DNA of 64,000 bases. Source: Ornithodoros turicata. Lineage: Eukaryota > Arthropoda > Arachnida > Ixodida > Argasidae. Of the stretch, positions 54,401-64,000 are shown one piece after another. The notes under the pieces are model-generated. The model made no database searches, was not told where the DNA came from, and saw nothing but the letters and a program-made list of their open reading frames with translations. The stretch spans positions 226,120,016-226,184,015 of the forward strand of contig NC_088201.1 in the NCBI RefSeq assembly GCF_037126465.1, given 5' to 3'. How positions within the stretch are numbered: position 1 is the stretch's first letter; every line of letters begins with the position of its first letter. A program made the position numbers and the translations under genes.

Positions 54401-56639
54401 TACTCATCTGGCATGAATAAGTATGGTGTGTTTTAGCGTATGGTAGCGTATGCTGTTTTTTACAGGGCTGCTGTTCTCTTAGAATTGCTAACACAGCATC
54501 CTGTGGCAGTTAAACCACAATTTATGTGTATACGTGTATGTGCTGTAAGCAGGTTGGTATGGCAGGTTGGCAGACATGATGGTTTGAGTATGATTAAGAT
54601 GAGGTTAATTGCATCTGCAATGCAGCTACACGTACTAATATTTAATTGACCACCTTCAGGTGCTACCAGTGCATCAAAAGCTGTGGATGTGCTCGTGTAA
54701 CACGCAGCAAATGTGTGTGGGTTTTGTCTTCTTTCAGCTACTTCCTCCTCCTTCAAATAACTGGATGGTTTCTGGGCCTATGTGGTCATGATGGAACTTG
54801 TTTTCCTGAGATCCCATGCGCGGGAGGTGGGTGGGGAAGAGGGCTGCAAAAAATCGAGCTCATACACGGCTCAGGTCGAGCATGTCTGCTAACTCCATCA
54901 CGGAGGGGGTGGGGGAGGGGAATTTATTGGCAGAAAAAGAAAGAAAGAAAGGGGATCACCCGTGGGATCAGTGCAATAGCTAGGAGACAGAAGTAGCCAG
55001 ACAGAGTACAACAATTTGAACGTTAATTTCAAATACGAAATAGTACCCGCACATGAAAGTATCTGAAAGTTCATCCAGGGCTATGGAACAATCCAATATC
55101 CTAACACTTTGCGGCAGAGGCCGTGCAACGATTTCTGACCTGACACGGGCTAGGCTCGACGTTGACTGTCACTCTTTGACTGTGACTACTCCAGGGTTCC
55201 AGTGACCACGTATTTCAGTGTCCATTGTACATGGGTCATACAGATGGGGATGGATTAGAAATTATAGGCCCTTCGGATATGCTTCGAAATTTTTTACATT
55301 TTGCCGTTTCTCGGCAACGCAATCCCTTGTCCGTGCCAAGGCTCGCTCCTGATTTTTTGTTTCATACTACGTTTGCTGTCGCCACTCCTGCTGCGCTTTC
55401 CGTCAGCGATTATATAATAGAGGATACATATCCTTAGTCAGCATAATGTACAGCATGCCATGTCACTCACCTGTAACTGCTCACATGAAAAGGCAGCCAT
55501 TTAATTAACGATGAACAGAAGGTTCGTTACGCACCGCACCAAGCTAACCACGTGAAAACGAAAGAAAAAAAATGATTGTGTTCAAACGACCTTGTTATAT
55601 GGGCCAGGGAGCCTGGGGCCAGGGGGGGGGAACTGCCCTTCTTGCCCCCGTTGACGGCGCCCCTGGCCCCATGCCCGGCTTCACTCCCCACCCACGCCCA
55701 CTCTCACCGGCCTTGCCTGCAGCCACAGCAAACGAATGCGGATCAGCAGGTCGTCGTAGCTCTCACCAACCTGACAACCTTTCCGCTTATTTTACCTCTA
55801 CATATCCCCCCTACACACGCAAAAAAAGCACGACATTGGGAGTCTTTAAGTGTGGTCCACAATTCATTTGAGCTGCTATACGACACGAAAGGGAGATTTT
55901 TAGCCTGGAAAGCGTCGGTGGTGTCTCGTGAGCCATTTTTAGTACATGTCTGAATAAGATCAAAAACTGTGGAGGTCTAGTAGACTTCCAAATTGAGATG
56001 TCTACTAAATGTATAACACCGTAGAGGTCTAGTAGATACCTAGATGCAGACATTTACTGAACATCTAACCCCGTAGAGGTGTAGCAGACGCCTACTTTTA
56101 GACCTAGCCCTAAAGTCTCAACCTTCCCGTGGGTTAGACGTCTATTATCCCACCATGTGCTAGATGGGTTATTGGACGTTCTCAGAATGCAAGCCCAGAC
56201 GTTCCCATCTGAACTTCGAAGTGCGCTTTCGATGCCACCCCAGATTTCATTGGAGAATGCTTCGGTTGGGATCTTCAGGGAGCACGACGTCACCGGGCTT
56301 GAGATCTGACCCTCGGAGACGCTGTGAATCGATGTACGGTGCTTGCGCTACTGGATATTTGCCCGTCCAGTATTGCTGCCGACGGCGTAGCGGACGTGTG
56401 CAAGACCGTGGGACCCGGTTCATCTTTCCCGAACTGACTAGGTATTTAGGGACGAACTGCGGTAGCCCAGTAGTTAAATCTGTCTTTCAGCCAAGATGGC
56501 GCTTTAAACCACAGATCTGAGGCTTTTGCATCTGCAAGCACATATTGGCAGTGATTTTCGCCTATATTCCGACGTATTTAGGCAGCTCGGTTCCGAATGA
56601 GGGTGGGCCACCGTGTTGGGTGCCCCTGATCCAGTACAA
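51416..56639. other. No gene recognised; short tandem and simple repeats
   Basis: Includes a small gctacattcactc repeat at 52005-52062, a GGAGG/GGGGTGGGGG tract near 54830-54920, a G run at 55623 and the gtagaggtctagtaga repeat listed separately. The segment 52440-52640 on the minus strand contains aataaacgtcgtgtcgtca, an LTR-like polyadenylation context. No protein family could be recognised. Confidence 0.4.
55965..56130. repeat. Three degenerate units with gtagaggtctagtagac
   Basis: Units at about 55971 (tggaggtctagtagac), 56023 (gtagaggtctagtagatacc) and 56074 (gtagaggtgtagcagacgcc), each about 51 bases apart, with acatttactgaacatctaac-like sequence between. Confidence 0.7.
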
Positions 56640-57115
56640 CGTAACGTGAATTTTTCATGAATTTTTCTAATTGGTTGAGTATTACTTTATCGAACACCTT
56701 TCTAATAGAATGAAGTATCGATATAGGACAATAGTTCCCAACTGCTGTCCTACTTCCTTTTTCGTAGATGAGGATTAGATTAAGACCACCACGGCATGAT
56801 TAACGATGTCGGGGAAAATACTGTGACAAAATATGTCATTTGATACCTCCGACAATGGCTTAGCGAGCAAATGCCCGAACCGTTTAACGAACGTTGTGAA
56901 TATGCCATCGTGTCCAATGGATTTTGAAGGATTCAGGTACTTTATATCTGAAAGAACCTCATCAGGTGTAGTCGGGTCGAGGAAAAAATTGTTTTGGATT
57001 TGACGGAGGCAGCGGGACTGTTTGAATAGGGCTATTTAATAAAGACACATGGTTCACTATGTCACAAAAATAATTAATCAAGTGGCTTAAAACTTCTTGG
57101 GTCTGTTAACAACTT
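56640..57115 (-). pseudogene. Second copy of the LINE RT N-terminal region
   Basis: Almost base-for-base similar to 43350-43765: tttttctaatcggttggg/attggttgag, tcgatataggaca, caatggcttagcgagcaaat, gccatcgtgtccaatggatt, gtagtcgggtcgagga. On the minus strand it encodes the K-S-x-G-H-D-G-x-x-T and V-x-x-x-P-I-Y-E-K blocks of a CR1/Jockey-type RT with indels. Only this part of the element is present. Confidence 0.8.
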
Positions 57116-57208
57116 GCCATTTATCTTTTCAGAAAAGAAACGAGGAGGAACAAAGAATGGGAGAAGAAGCACAAACAGGAAGGTAAAGGATGAAGTCTGT
57201 ACAACACC

Positions 57209-57441
57209 TTCTACATAACAGAGAGAGTGGCTTCAGGGTTTACGTGAAGAATTATATGTTTTTGTCGGACATCTCTAGGTGACGAAGCCTTTTCTTTCAA
57301 GTGTCGATGTCCATTTTTACCGAGATAGACATTCGTTGCCGCAGACGCGACGTCCGGAAGAAACCTTTCCAATTTTATCTCTTGTTTTCCACATAGAGGA
57401 CAGTGAACGGGAGTGCACAAAAATGATTTAGCAAGTCCCAC
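57209..57441 (-). CDS. Unrecognised open frame with a CPLCGK motif
   Basis: About 77 codons. HCPLCGK at the N-terminal side and NGHRHLKEKASSPRDVRQKH later could be a short zinc-binding region, but the spacing does not match a named family that I know. It may be a relic exon of a mobile element. Weak evidence; no promoter or splice sites were established. Confidence 0.2.
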
Positions 57442-57719
57442 CTTTATGTTAAAAAACTGTCAAACGTGGTTGCCGTAACTTTCAAACTTCAAAACTTCAG
57501 ACTTTCGTAACTACTGTCAAACGTAACTGTCGTGGCTGTCATAACTTTATTATTGTATTCAGGGCCCTCCCGCGTAGCGTCTGCCGAGTACTTTATGATG
57601 AGCAATATATTAATTTGTTCAACGTGAAATGTGCTTTCCGGTGATATATGTTTCGTATTTGTTGGCGCCGTGTGCACGCGTTTTGCAGCCTTGCAAAATT
57701 AAAAAAAAAATTGAACGTA

Positions 57720-58990
57720 CGTCATACATTCTAGCAACTTCTAAAAAGCCATATCATTTATTGCCTTAATGTTTTCGTCGTGAGAGCCCAAAAGATTTGC
57801 GGATACAGAATATGCCAAAACGTGTTCAATTATTTGCGTCATGTCTGCATTACAGGGCTCTAACGTGAGCCCTCGTGTCACAGATGGTCGTTTGAACATA
57901 AGTGATAGTGATGTTGAAGGCTTCATGCCACGAGGGTGGCATCCAAAATATTGCTCCGTAGACGAACGTGCTAGGCGAACGCAATGCATCCTGGACAGAT
58001 CCTGGTTGCACGTGACAGCAATCATCAATGCACACGTAACCTTAAAGATGGCGGCGCCCGCCATCGGCGGCTAAACCCTTTGTGAACAATGCGGTTATTG
58101 TTTTTGCGCGACGTTTTGGAGGTCTTTCGATCACTGTAATTATTTTTGTCCCATAATCTCGCAGTAAGACGCGCAGTTCTGAACATAAGGCATCGTACTG
58201 TTGATGACTTCCAAAGACGAGACGACGACCGCGTATCAAGACCCACCAAGCCGATGCGATCTACTGAAACTAAGAGAAAATGGGCTACCAAGTTGCGGAA
58301 GAAGCTGGAAATACGTTCATCTCCTGGCTTTATGACGATGGAAATATGTCGTTAGGACGCAAAACGACATGTAAACAAAATTACATGACCTCAAAATGAC
58401 TATGTCTATGAGTGCGACTAGGTCAGGATGGCAATTTTGCCAAAAACACACGCCTGAGGGTAGTTACAACAATGGCGAATTTGTGTCACCCTTGTGCTCC
58501 ATCCGCGTTGCCAATAGAATAGAGTGAAACGCGAGGAAAGATCGACACACGGGACAAAGTGTGACATTTTTTGCTCGACGCTGCTTGTCTCAGAGACACG
58601 TTCCCGCATGCGCTTGAAACTTCACTCCAGGGTGGAGCCGCATGTCCGCTTTATTGCAGGTGAGAGTTGTCCGGATTGGTGTATCCGTTGAAAAGAGAGA
58701 GAGAGAAAAAAGAAACTATTTAGTTCTGCCATTTGATTCTTAAGCACGACGTATCGTATTACGAAGCAGTCGAGCATTTTCCACCCTTTTTCTTATTTGG
58801 AGAACGTGAATTTTGAGATTGGGAAATATCATGGAGGAAGGAAATACACGAAGTGCTCTTCCGACCGTTTCCCATCGTCACGAGCATAGCCGCTTTAGCA
58901 TTGCGTTCTGGAGTGCTGCCGTCTACCATGTGACCGCTCACGTGACAAGAGCACGGCAGTAGTATAATTATATGCGCTATACCCAAGAGT
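57720..58990. other. No recognised gene
   Basis: Open frames occur on both strands at 57741-58074 (107 and 77 codons, overlapping antisense) without a family signature. gatggcggcgcccgccatcg at 58047 is a GC-rich palindromic patch. Otherwise unremarkable. Confidence 0.4.
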
Positions 58991-58994
58991 TTTC

Positions 58995-59520
58995 TCTAAT
59001 CCAATTCGAATCCAATTCTAAGTCATAATCCAGTCTAATACAACACAAGCCAAATCCAAAGCCATCTGATTGGCCACCATTAGCTCCGCCCAGTTCACGT
59101 TCATTGGCCCATGCTAAGCCTACTGATCTTTGATTGGCAGACCGTAGCTCCGCTCCTTTATACTAATTAGTTGGCTTGGCTCCGCCCAGTTCACGCTGAA
59201 TGGCCCGTGTTGAGCCCCGTGCTAAGCCTACTGATCATTGATTGGTTGACTGTAGCTTCGCCCCTTTATGCTAATTACTCAGCTCCGCCCACTTCACGCT
59301 GATTGGTGCATGCGTATCGCTGAGCACAGCTCCGCCCCTTTATGCTAATTAACCAGCTCCGCAGATTGGTCCATTAGAAGGCTACTGATCCCTCTCCACA
59401 TTTTCCAGACTTTCTAAGCCCTCTGATTGGCCGTCCCCAATTTAAGCCTACCGATTGGCGCGTTCTAAGCCCACTGATTAGCTGACTAAGCCTGCTCAAC
59501 ATAGCTTTCGTTAGCGCCCG
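58995..59520. promoter_or_regulatory. Array of CCAAT, GC-box and octamer-like motifs
   Basis: ATTGG occurs about ten times, CTCCGCCC or close variants seven times, and TTTATGCTAATTA or TTTATACTAATTA three times, in a repeating order of roughly 110-120 bases with agttcacgctgattgg and gctaagcctactgat. These resemble NF-Y, Sp1-type and POU-factor sites. It may be a promoter or enhancer, or merely a tandem repeat rich in such words. Confidence 0.5.
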
Positions 59521-60241
59521 CCAGATGGCGCGCTCGGCAGCGACTCTGCTGCGGCTTTATCTCAGACAGACAGGAAAAAAAATACATTTCAACGTTTATT
59601 GAGTACATGTTTGAGAAAAAGCATGGCGTTCTTGGAGAGATTGATTCCTTTGATGCTGGGCGTGGTTCCGTGGAAGTGACGGATCATGTAGACGTCTCCG
59701 GAACAGCGGCTGCGAAAAATTTCATCCTCCGTGAGTTGACACTTTCACGTACACTGGATATCGTCATAGCTGTCGCTCACGTTCAGCGAGCGAAGGCACG
59801 TACGCAGCGATCCAGTAGCGTTCCTGTCCAGGTTAATGCTGGACCGCATAGGTACCACGTGCCACTCTCTGATGGCCAAGATGTCGCCAGGGCATTCGTG
59901 CGCGTACGTGTGCTTATCCTTCTCCAGCTTGACGCTCGCCGTACAGTTACAGCGCGCACGTGACGAGCGAAAAGAGAACGAGGTACCACATCCTTCCAGT
60001 GACGCAGTCCAAATGACGCTACTCCTTCTCATCCACTGCATTATCTGTGCGGGGCGAAAAACGGTGAAAACTGTGAAAAACAGGTGAAATCCCGCTATCT
60101 ATGTGATCCACTCGAGCTTACCATATTCGCAGCTTCCGTACGGGTAGGGGTCCACGTCATTGTAGAGGTATTGTTTGTCGTCTTATGCCATCAGACTTCT
60201 TTTCACATTTCTTATGGTGTACATGCACTGTTTCTTTCCCA
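59521..60241. other. No recognised gene between motif array and polymerase
   Basis: Open frames on both strands at 59607-60041 (118 and 98 codons) have no family match I know. It might be part of the same element as the polymerase. Confidence 0.35.
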
Positions 60242-60244
60242 CTA

Positions 60245-61328
60245 TTGACACCTGTTCGTGCGATACGCTAGTGTGCTTGAATAGGGTATCGCGGTACGTA
60301 TCATGGAGGAGGTGTTCTTTTTGACCCCTTTAGCTCTTGCTATCTGTTTTCCCCTGGCTAATTTGATGGAATACATTTTGGCTTTCAAGCATATTACTTC
60401 CTCGATGGGTATGCTACCCGTTTCACTTTTGAACGCGCCAAGCCTACTGCGATTCCTCTTGCTGTACAGCGGATGATCCCGATCGAAGGAAGACAAGTCT
60501 AAATGTTCGTCGGCGATCGCTCGTAGCTGATCTTCGTAGTCCTTACAGAATAGGCCGAGGATCAGAGAATCCGTGTCAAAGTAGCAGGTAATCACCGGAC
60601 ATGTGAGCCCACTCAGCAGGGTTTCATAGTAGAACGAGTACATGGTTAACTTACTCAGTTTTAAAATAGTGAAACCAATCTGCAGGGGGAAATCGCATCG
60701 CACTTTTCTTTTGCGCATTTCGTACATGACACAATCGGGGGACAAAATTTCCATTCGTATACATTCCGCTCGACTCCAGAGGCGACTCGCCGTCTCCTCA
60801 TCGAAGGCTACTCGAATATCCCGCATATTAAATTTATTTAGCAACATACGCCCAAAGACTGCATTATTTGAGATTTTATAGAAAATTTTCTCAAGCGCCC
60901 GGCAACATTGTCCTCGATGTAGGGACGCAGGAATGGTGCCTGACGAAATTTTAGAATTCTGCGAATTTTTGTCACCCTCATGTCCAGTCTACAATAGAGC
61001 GCGAGCAGCGCGTAATGAACAACATACGCGACCTTGTCCTTGCACGTGAGCAGCAGCTTTTTGCTGTTCGCCGGCTGATACATTAACTCTTCAAGGAGCC
61101 CTCGCTGGAATGGTGAGAGCCATTCCTTCAGGACGACCGCCTTCTCGGGAGCCAGGGGGAAGTACTGCGTCAGCGCGTGGATAGATTTTGGATACTCCAA
61201 TCGCACACGTACACGTACATATACAATATGTACACCTCCTCTTTATCGGGATCGTAGCCACTGCACAGCGGGTTGTTAGCCCGTAAATGACGCCTGCTCG
61301 CCTGACAGAGCCCGCCTCTAACACCCGA
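60245..61328 (-). pseudogene. Family B DNA polymerase fragment (protein-primed, Polinton/adintovirus-like)
   Basis: On the minus strand from 61328: ANNPLCSGYDPDKEEVYILY, then a degenerate stretch where the motif A aspartate block is expected, EYPKSIHALTQYFPLAPE, a KDKVAYVVHYALLALYCRL block, a frameshift near 60850, NNAVFGRMLLNKF (motif B position), CYFDTDSLILG (motif C, the Y-x-D-T-D-S active site, about 60566-60589) and LKAKMYSIKLARG (the K-x-Y block). This order is that of protein-primed PolB in Polinton/Maverick elements and related adintoviruses. Exonuclease and N-terminal parts are absent, cut where the BEL/Pao element begins. The gene is broken at least twice and cannot be active. Confidence 0.8.
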
Positions 61329-61619
61329 TGCAGTGGTCCACTTTTGCTTGCATGTAATGTAGAGTGCATTGCCACGAATAGCATGCCAGAGAAACGCAAT
61401 GAAGCAATTCCAATCCGTGCGCGTCGTAGCACAGGCGCCGGAAGTGCTGTATTACGTCTGTAGAATAATGGGAACCCTGATGGCTACGATGAACAAAATG
61501 TTTTAATGCCCTGTTGATCGAGCAATGTTTTTTGTAGGAATAAATCAGCAAGCATGTGCCATGCAACTCATCCGCGAGCAGACGTCTTCTTTTCCTCTTG
61601 ACAGGGACGTTTTCCAACA
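61329..61619 (-). mobile_element. Putative 3' LTR of the BEL/Pao element
   Basis: On the minus strand the integrase gene is followed by gccgcgggagga, a polypurine-tract-like run, then TGTTGGAAAACG as a typical LTR start. The end is placed at ...CCACTGCA next to the polymerase remnant because TG...CA ends are needed there. The matching 5' LTR lies outside the window, so the boundary is inferred. Confidence 0.55.
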
Positions 61620-61640
61620 TCCTCCCGCGGCGAATAACGT

Positions 61641-62941
61641 CTATATCTCGAGATAATACAGGCGTTGCACAGCCGTCTTTGTCATTTTCCCGCTTTGGTG
61701 CTTCACAAGGCACGACCTCACGCAGCCTTCTTGTCCAGGGTATGTCCTGACAATTCTCCCAGTATCCCACATATTTCGAGGAAGTTTACTTTCAAGCAGG
61801 ACTATGTCTCCCGTTTTCAGCCGCTTCGACTCCGATGACTTGAAATGATGCGCTGCTCGGAGCTGCAACAAGTAATGCCTTTTCCAGCGCTGCCGGAAAT
61901 GCTGCATCATAGCCTCACGATGCATTATTTTGCGTGTTAGCGTGTCCTTGGAAGGCGTGTACCTGCTGGTGTTAGGGTCTTCTGACGGAGACGGTAAAGC
62001 GATGGCCCGTTTGCCTACAAGAAAGTGCAAAGGGCTGAGGACTTCTGACTCCTCTGGATCGTTGTCTATGAAAGTGATTGGCCTAGAGTTGACGACAGAT
62101 TCAACTTCGGTAACCAAGGTCTCAAGCGCCTCGATCTCCAAACAAGCCTTGCCAAGAACCTTCCGGAGGGAGGATTTGACGGTTCTTACGAGCCTCTCCC
62201 ACCGTCCTCCCACCAGGGAGCTCCAGGGACGATGTATCTCCACGTGATATTATGATGACCAAGGTACCTGCTGACTTCAGATGTTCTTGTTGACTGCCAA
62301 AGACCTCGCAACTCCTTTTCCGCTCTCTTGAAGCTTCTCGCGTTATCTGAGCATATGAGCGACGGTACACCTCTTCTGGCAACAAACCTCCTAAAACACA
62401 TTAGGAAGGCGTCCGCAGTTGTCACTGAGGCGACCTCAAGATGTATGGCACGCGTTGTTGCACAGGTGAAGAGTACTAGATAGTACATTGTGCCCCTGCC
62501 TCTTCCATACAGCGGCCCTGCGAAGTCCACTCCACCAGCCTGAAAGGGTTCGCCTTTTGCTACTCTAAATTCAGGCAGAGGAGCTGTAGGAGCCTGGACT
62601 GACTTAGCTCTGTATCTGGCGCACAGAGCACACCTGCTTATAACGCGCTTCACTGTTTGGCGTCCTCTTTGCACCCAGAATTCCTCACGCAGTTCAGCGA
62701 GAGTGCTCAGCACTCCTCCATGTAAAACCCTGTCATGAGCTTTCATTACTACGAGCGTTGTGAAATGATGATCGCTGGGTAAGATGATGGGATGCTTAAT
62801 ACGCTCTTCGTCATTTATATGCTGAAGACGACCTTTCGCTCGGAGAATTCCTTCATCGTCGATGAAAAACTGAAGATCTTTCAGCATCGGGGATGTAGTG
62901 TGCCCATTTTCGATTTTGATCTGATAAACTTCTCCTTGCAC
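61641..62941 (-). pseudogene. BEL/Pao integrase
   Basis: From 62941 downwards: HDRVLHGGVLSTLAELREEF, CALCARYRAK (zinc-binding), FQAGGVDFAGPLYGRGRG (first catalytic D), LICSDNARSFKRAEKEL (second D), ITWRYIVPGAPWWEDGG, then a one-base shift near 62200 into GGRWERLVRTVKSSLRKVLG (catalytic E region upstream of ERLV), VVNSRPITF, and the C-terminal RLKTGDIVLLESKLPRNMWD domain. Integrase inserts element DNA. The protein is complete in content but broken by one frameshift and by a stop just before this segment. Confidence 0.92.
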
Positions 62942-62956
62942 TCTACGTATCCATTT

Positions 62957-64000
62957 TCACTTCGCAACCTGTATCTCACTGGCGGAGAGCGCTCCAGCGA
63001 TCCTCTGTCTTGGGTTCTTAACATTGTTGAAAAACCGTAGGATATATGACGTCACATCCAAAAGCTTGTCCAACGAACTGTACTTCGGAAGATCAATGAT
63101 GTCTTCCGCTGATTTTGTAAGCAACTGGACACTTGTTTGGCCTTTTGGTGAAGGTTTTCGGACCTCGTCTTCAACGTCTTGCCCGCTTGAAGCATCAACT
63201 GGCCATTCAGAAGGGTCGCTTTTAAGCCACGGCGGACCATGCCACCACAATTCTTCCGCCACTAGACGCTGCGCTGAAACAATTCTGGTCAGTAAGTCTG
63301 CTGGGTTAGAGTCTCCGGTGCAGTGTCTCCACAAGTCAGGGTCGGTTAGAGACCGAATTTCAGCAACCCTGTTTGCTACTAATGTGCTCCACCGAGGTGG
63401 GTCCGGCCGAATCCATCCAAGAGCTATGGTCGAGTCTGTCCAGAAGTGGCTGTCCACTGTACAGTCATATAGGGCTGTTCTGACGTAGTGTACTAGCCTT
63501 GCAGCGACAAGAGCTCCCAATAGTTCCAATCTTGGAAGAGTTAGCTTAGACTTAAGTGGAGACACCCTTGTTTTTGAGACTAGAAGATGAATGTTCGAGC
63601 GCGTTGTTGCTTGACCTGCCACCTTGACATGTACTACTGCTCCGTAAGCATGGGTGCTAGCATCGGAAAGGCATATAGGATTAGATGCCTGCCTGTAGTG
63701 GAATCCAGTGGTCCGAAGTATCGACACACTTTAACTAGACGCAAAGTTAGAAGCTCTGCGCACCAAGACTTCCACTCGGTTAAGGTCTCTTCCGGAAGCT
63801 TGTCATCCCACTTTACTCCATGAATCCAAAGTTGTTGGAACAGTTTCTTCACTCGAATGGTGAAAGGACTTAGTATTCCAAGTGGATCGAAAATTCTCGA
63901 AGCTGCTTGTAACACGTAACGCTTCGTACCCGCAGTTTCCAAAAGAAACGTGAATAGGGATTTCATCGTCACCTGCAGTTTATCCTGCTCTGTGTCCCAT
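62957..64000 (-). pseudogene. BEL/Pao RT C-terminus and RNase H (continues beyond window)
   Basis: The frame 63972-63634 has SRIFDPLGILSPFTIRVKKL, the conserved block behind the RT palm in BEL/Pao polyproteins, and WDDKLPEETLTEWKSW. After a shift near 63700, RNase H follows: ICLSDASTHAYGAVVH, TLPRLELLGALVAARL and SHFWTDSTIALGWI carry the catalytic acidic residues, then NPADLLTRIVSAQRL. RT active site and gag are outside the window. One stop separates it from the integrase. Confidence 0.9.

Overview
The window is animal nuclear DNA that is mostly mobile and tandem repeats, with one recognisable host gene. The style of the retroelements (tick-like Ty3/Gypsy gag, BEL/Pao, CR1/Jockey-type LINEs, many Penelope-like elements, a tRNA-headed SINE) and a caspase split by a 7.7 kb intron suggest an arthropod, most likely a chelicerate such as an ixodid tick. 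That placement is inference. No bacterial gene organisation, CRISPR array, rRNA or free-standing tRNA gene was seen.

Layout. 0.2-8.3 kb: two exons of a caspase that join exactly in phase, carrying the ACRG active-site block and the p10 subunit. 8.3-15 kb: intergenic repeats. 15.4-18 kb: two decayed Penelope-like elements (PLEs) head to head, one interrupted by a solo LTR with a 4-bp target duplication. 21.9-25.2 kb: a second head-to-head PLE pair forming a 3.3 kb palindrome. 25.3-25.6 kb: a perfect spacerless 286-bp palindrome of PLE-terminus type. 26.2-27.1 kb: a foldback element with about 330-bp inverted ends. 27.2-37.9 kb: two mariner elements (DD41D spacing) with outward-facing ends bracketing about 10.7 kb, which includes a 196-bp satellite abutting a 125-bp satellite; the left mariner is split by a SINE.

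38.1-40.0 kb: a tandem array with a 357-bp unit. Each unit carries a 45-nt motif that folds as a minimal type I hammerhead ribozyme. This matches the architecture of metazoan retrozymes, small circular RNAs thought to be mobilised by PLE machinery, and it sits in a window full of PLE debris. This is the most interesting system in the window.

40-47 kb: hairpins and three LINE fragments, one split by a second SINE copy with its own target duplication. 47-51.4 kb: a decayed Ty3/Gypsy element with its 3' LTR. 56.6-57.1 kb: a second copy of one LINE. 59.0-59.5 kb: an array of CCAAT, GC-box and octamer-like motifs. 60.2-61.3 kb: a broken protein-primed-type family B DNA polymerase (Polinton/adintovirus-like). 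61.3-64 kb: a BEL/Pao element apparently inserted into it and running off the window end.
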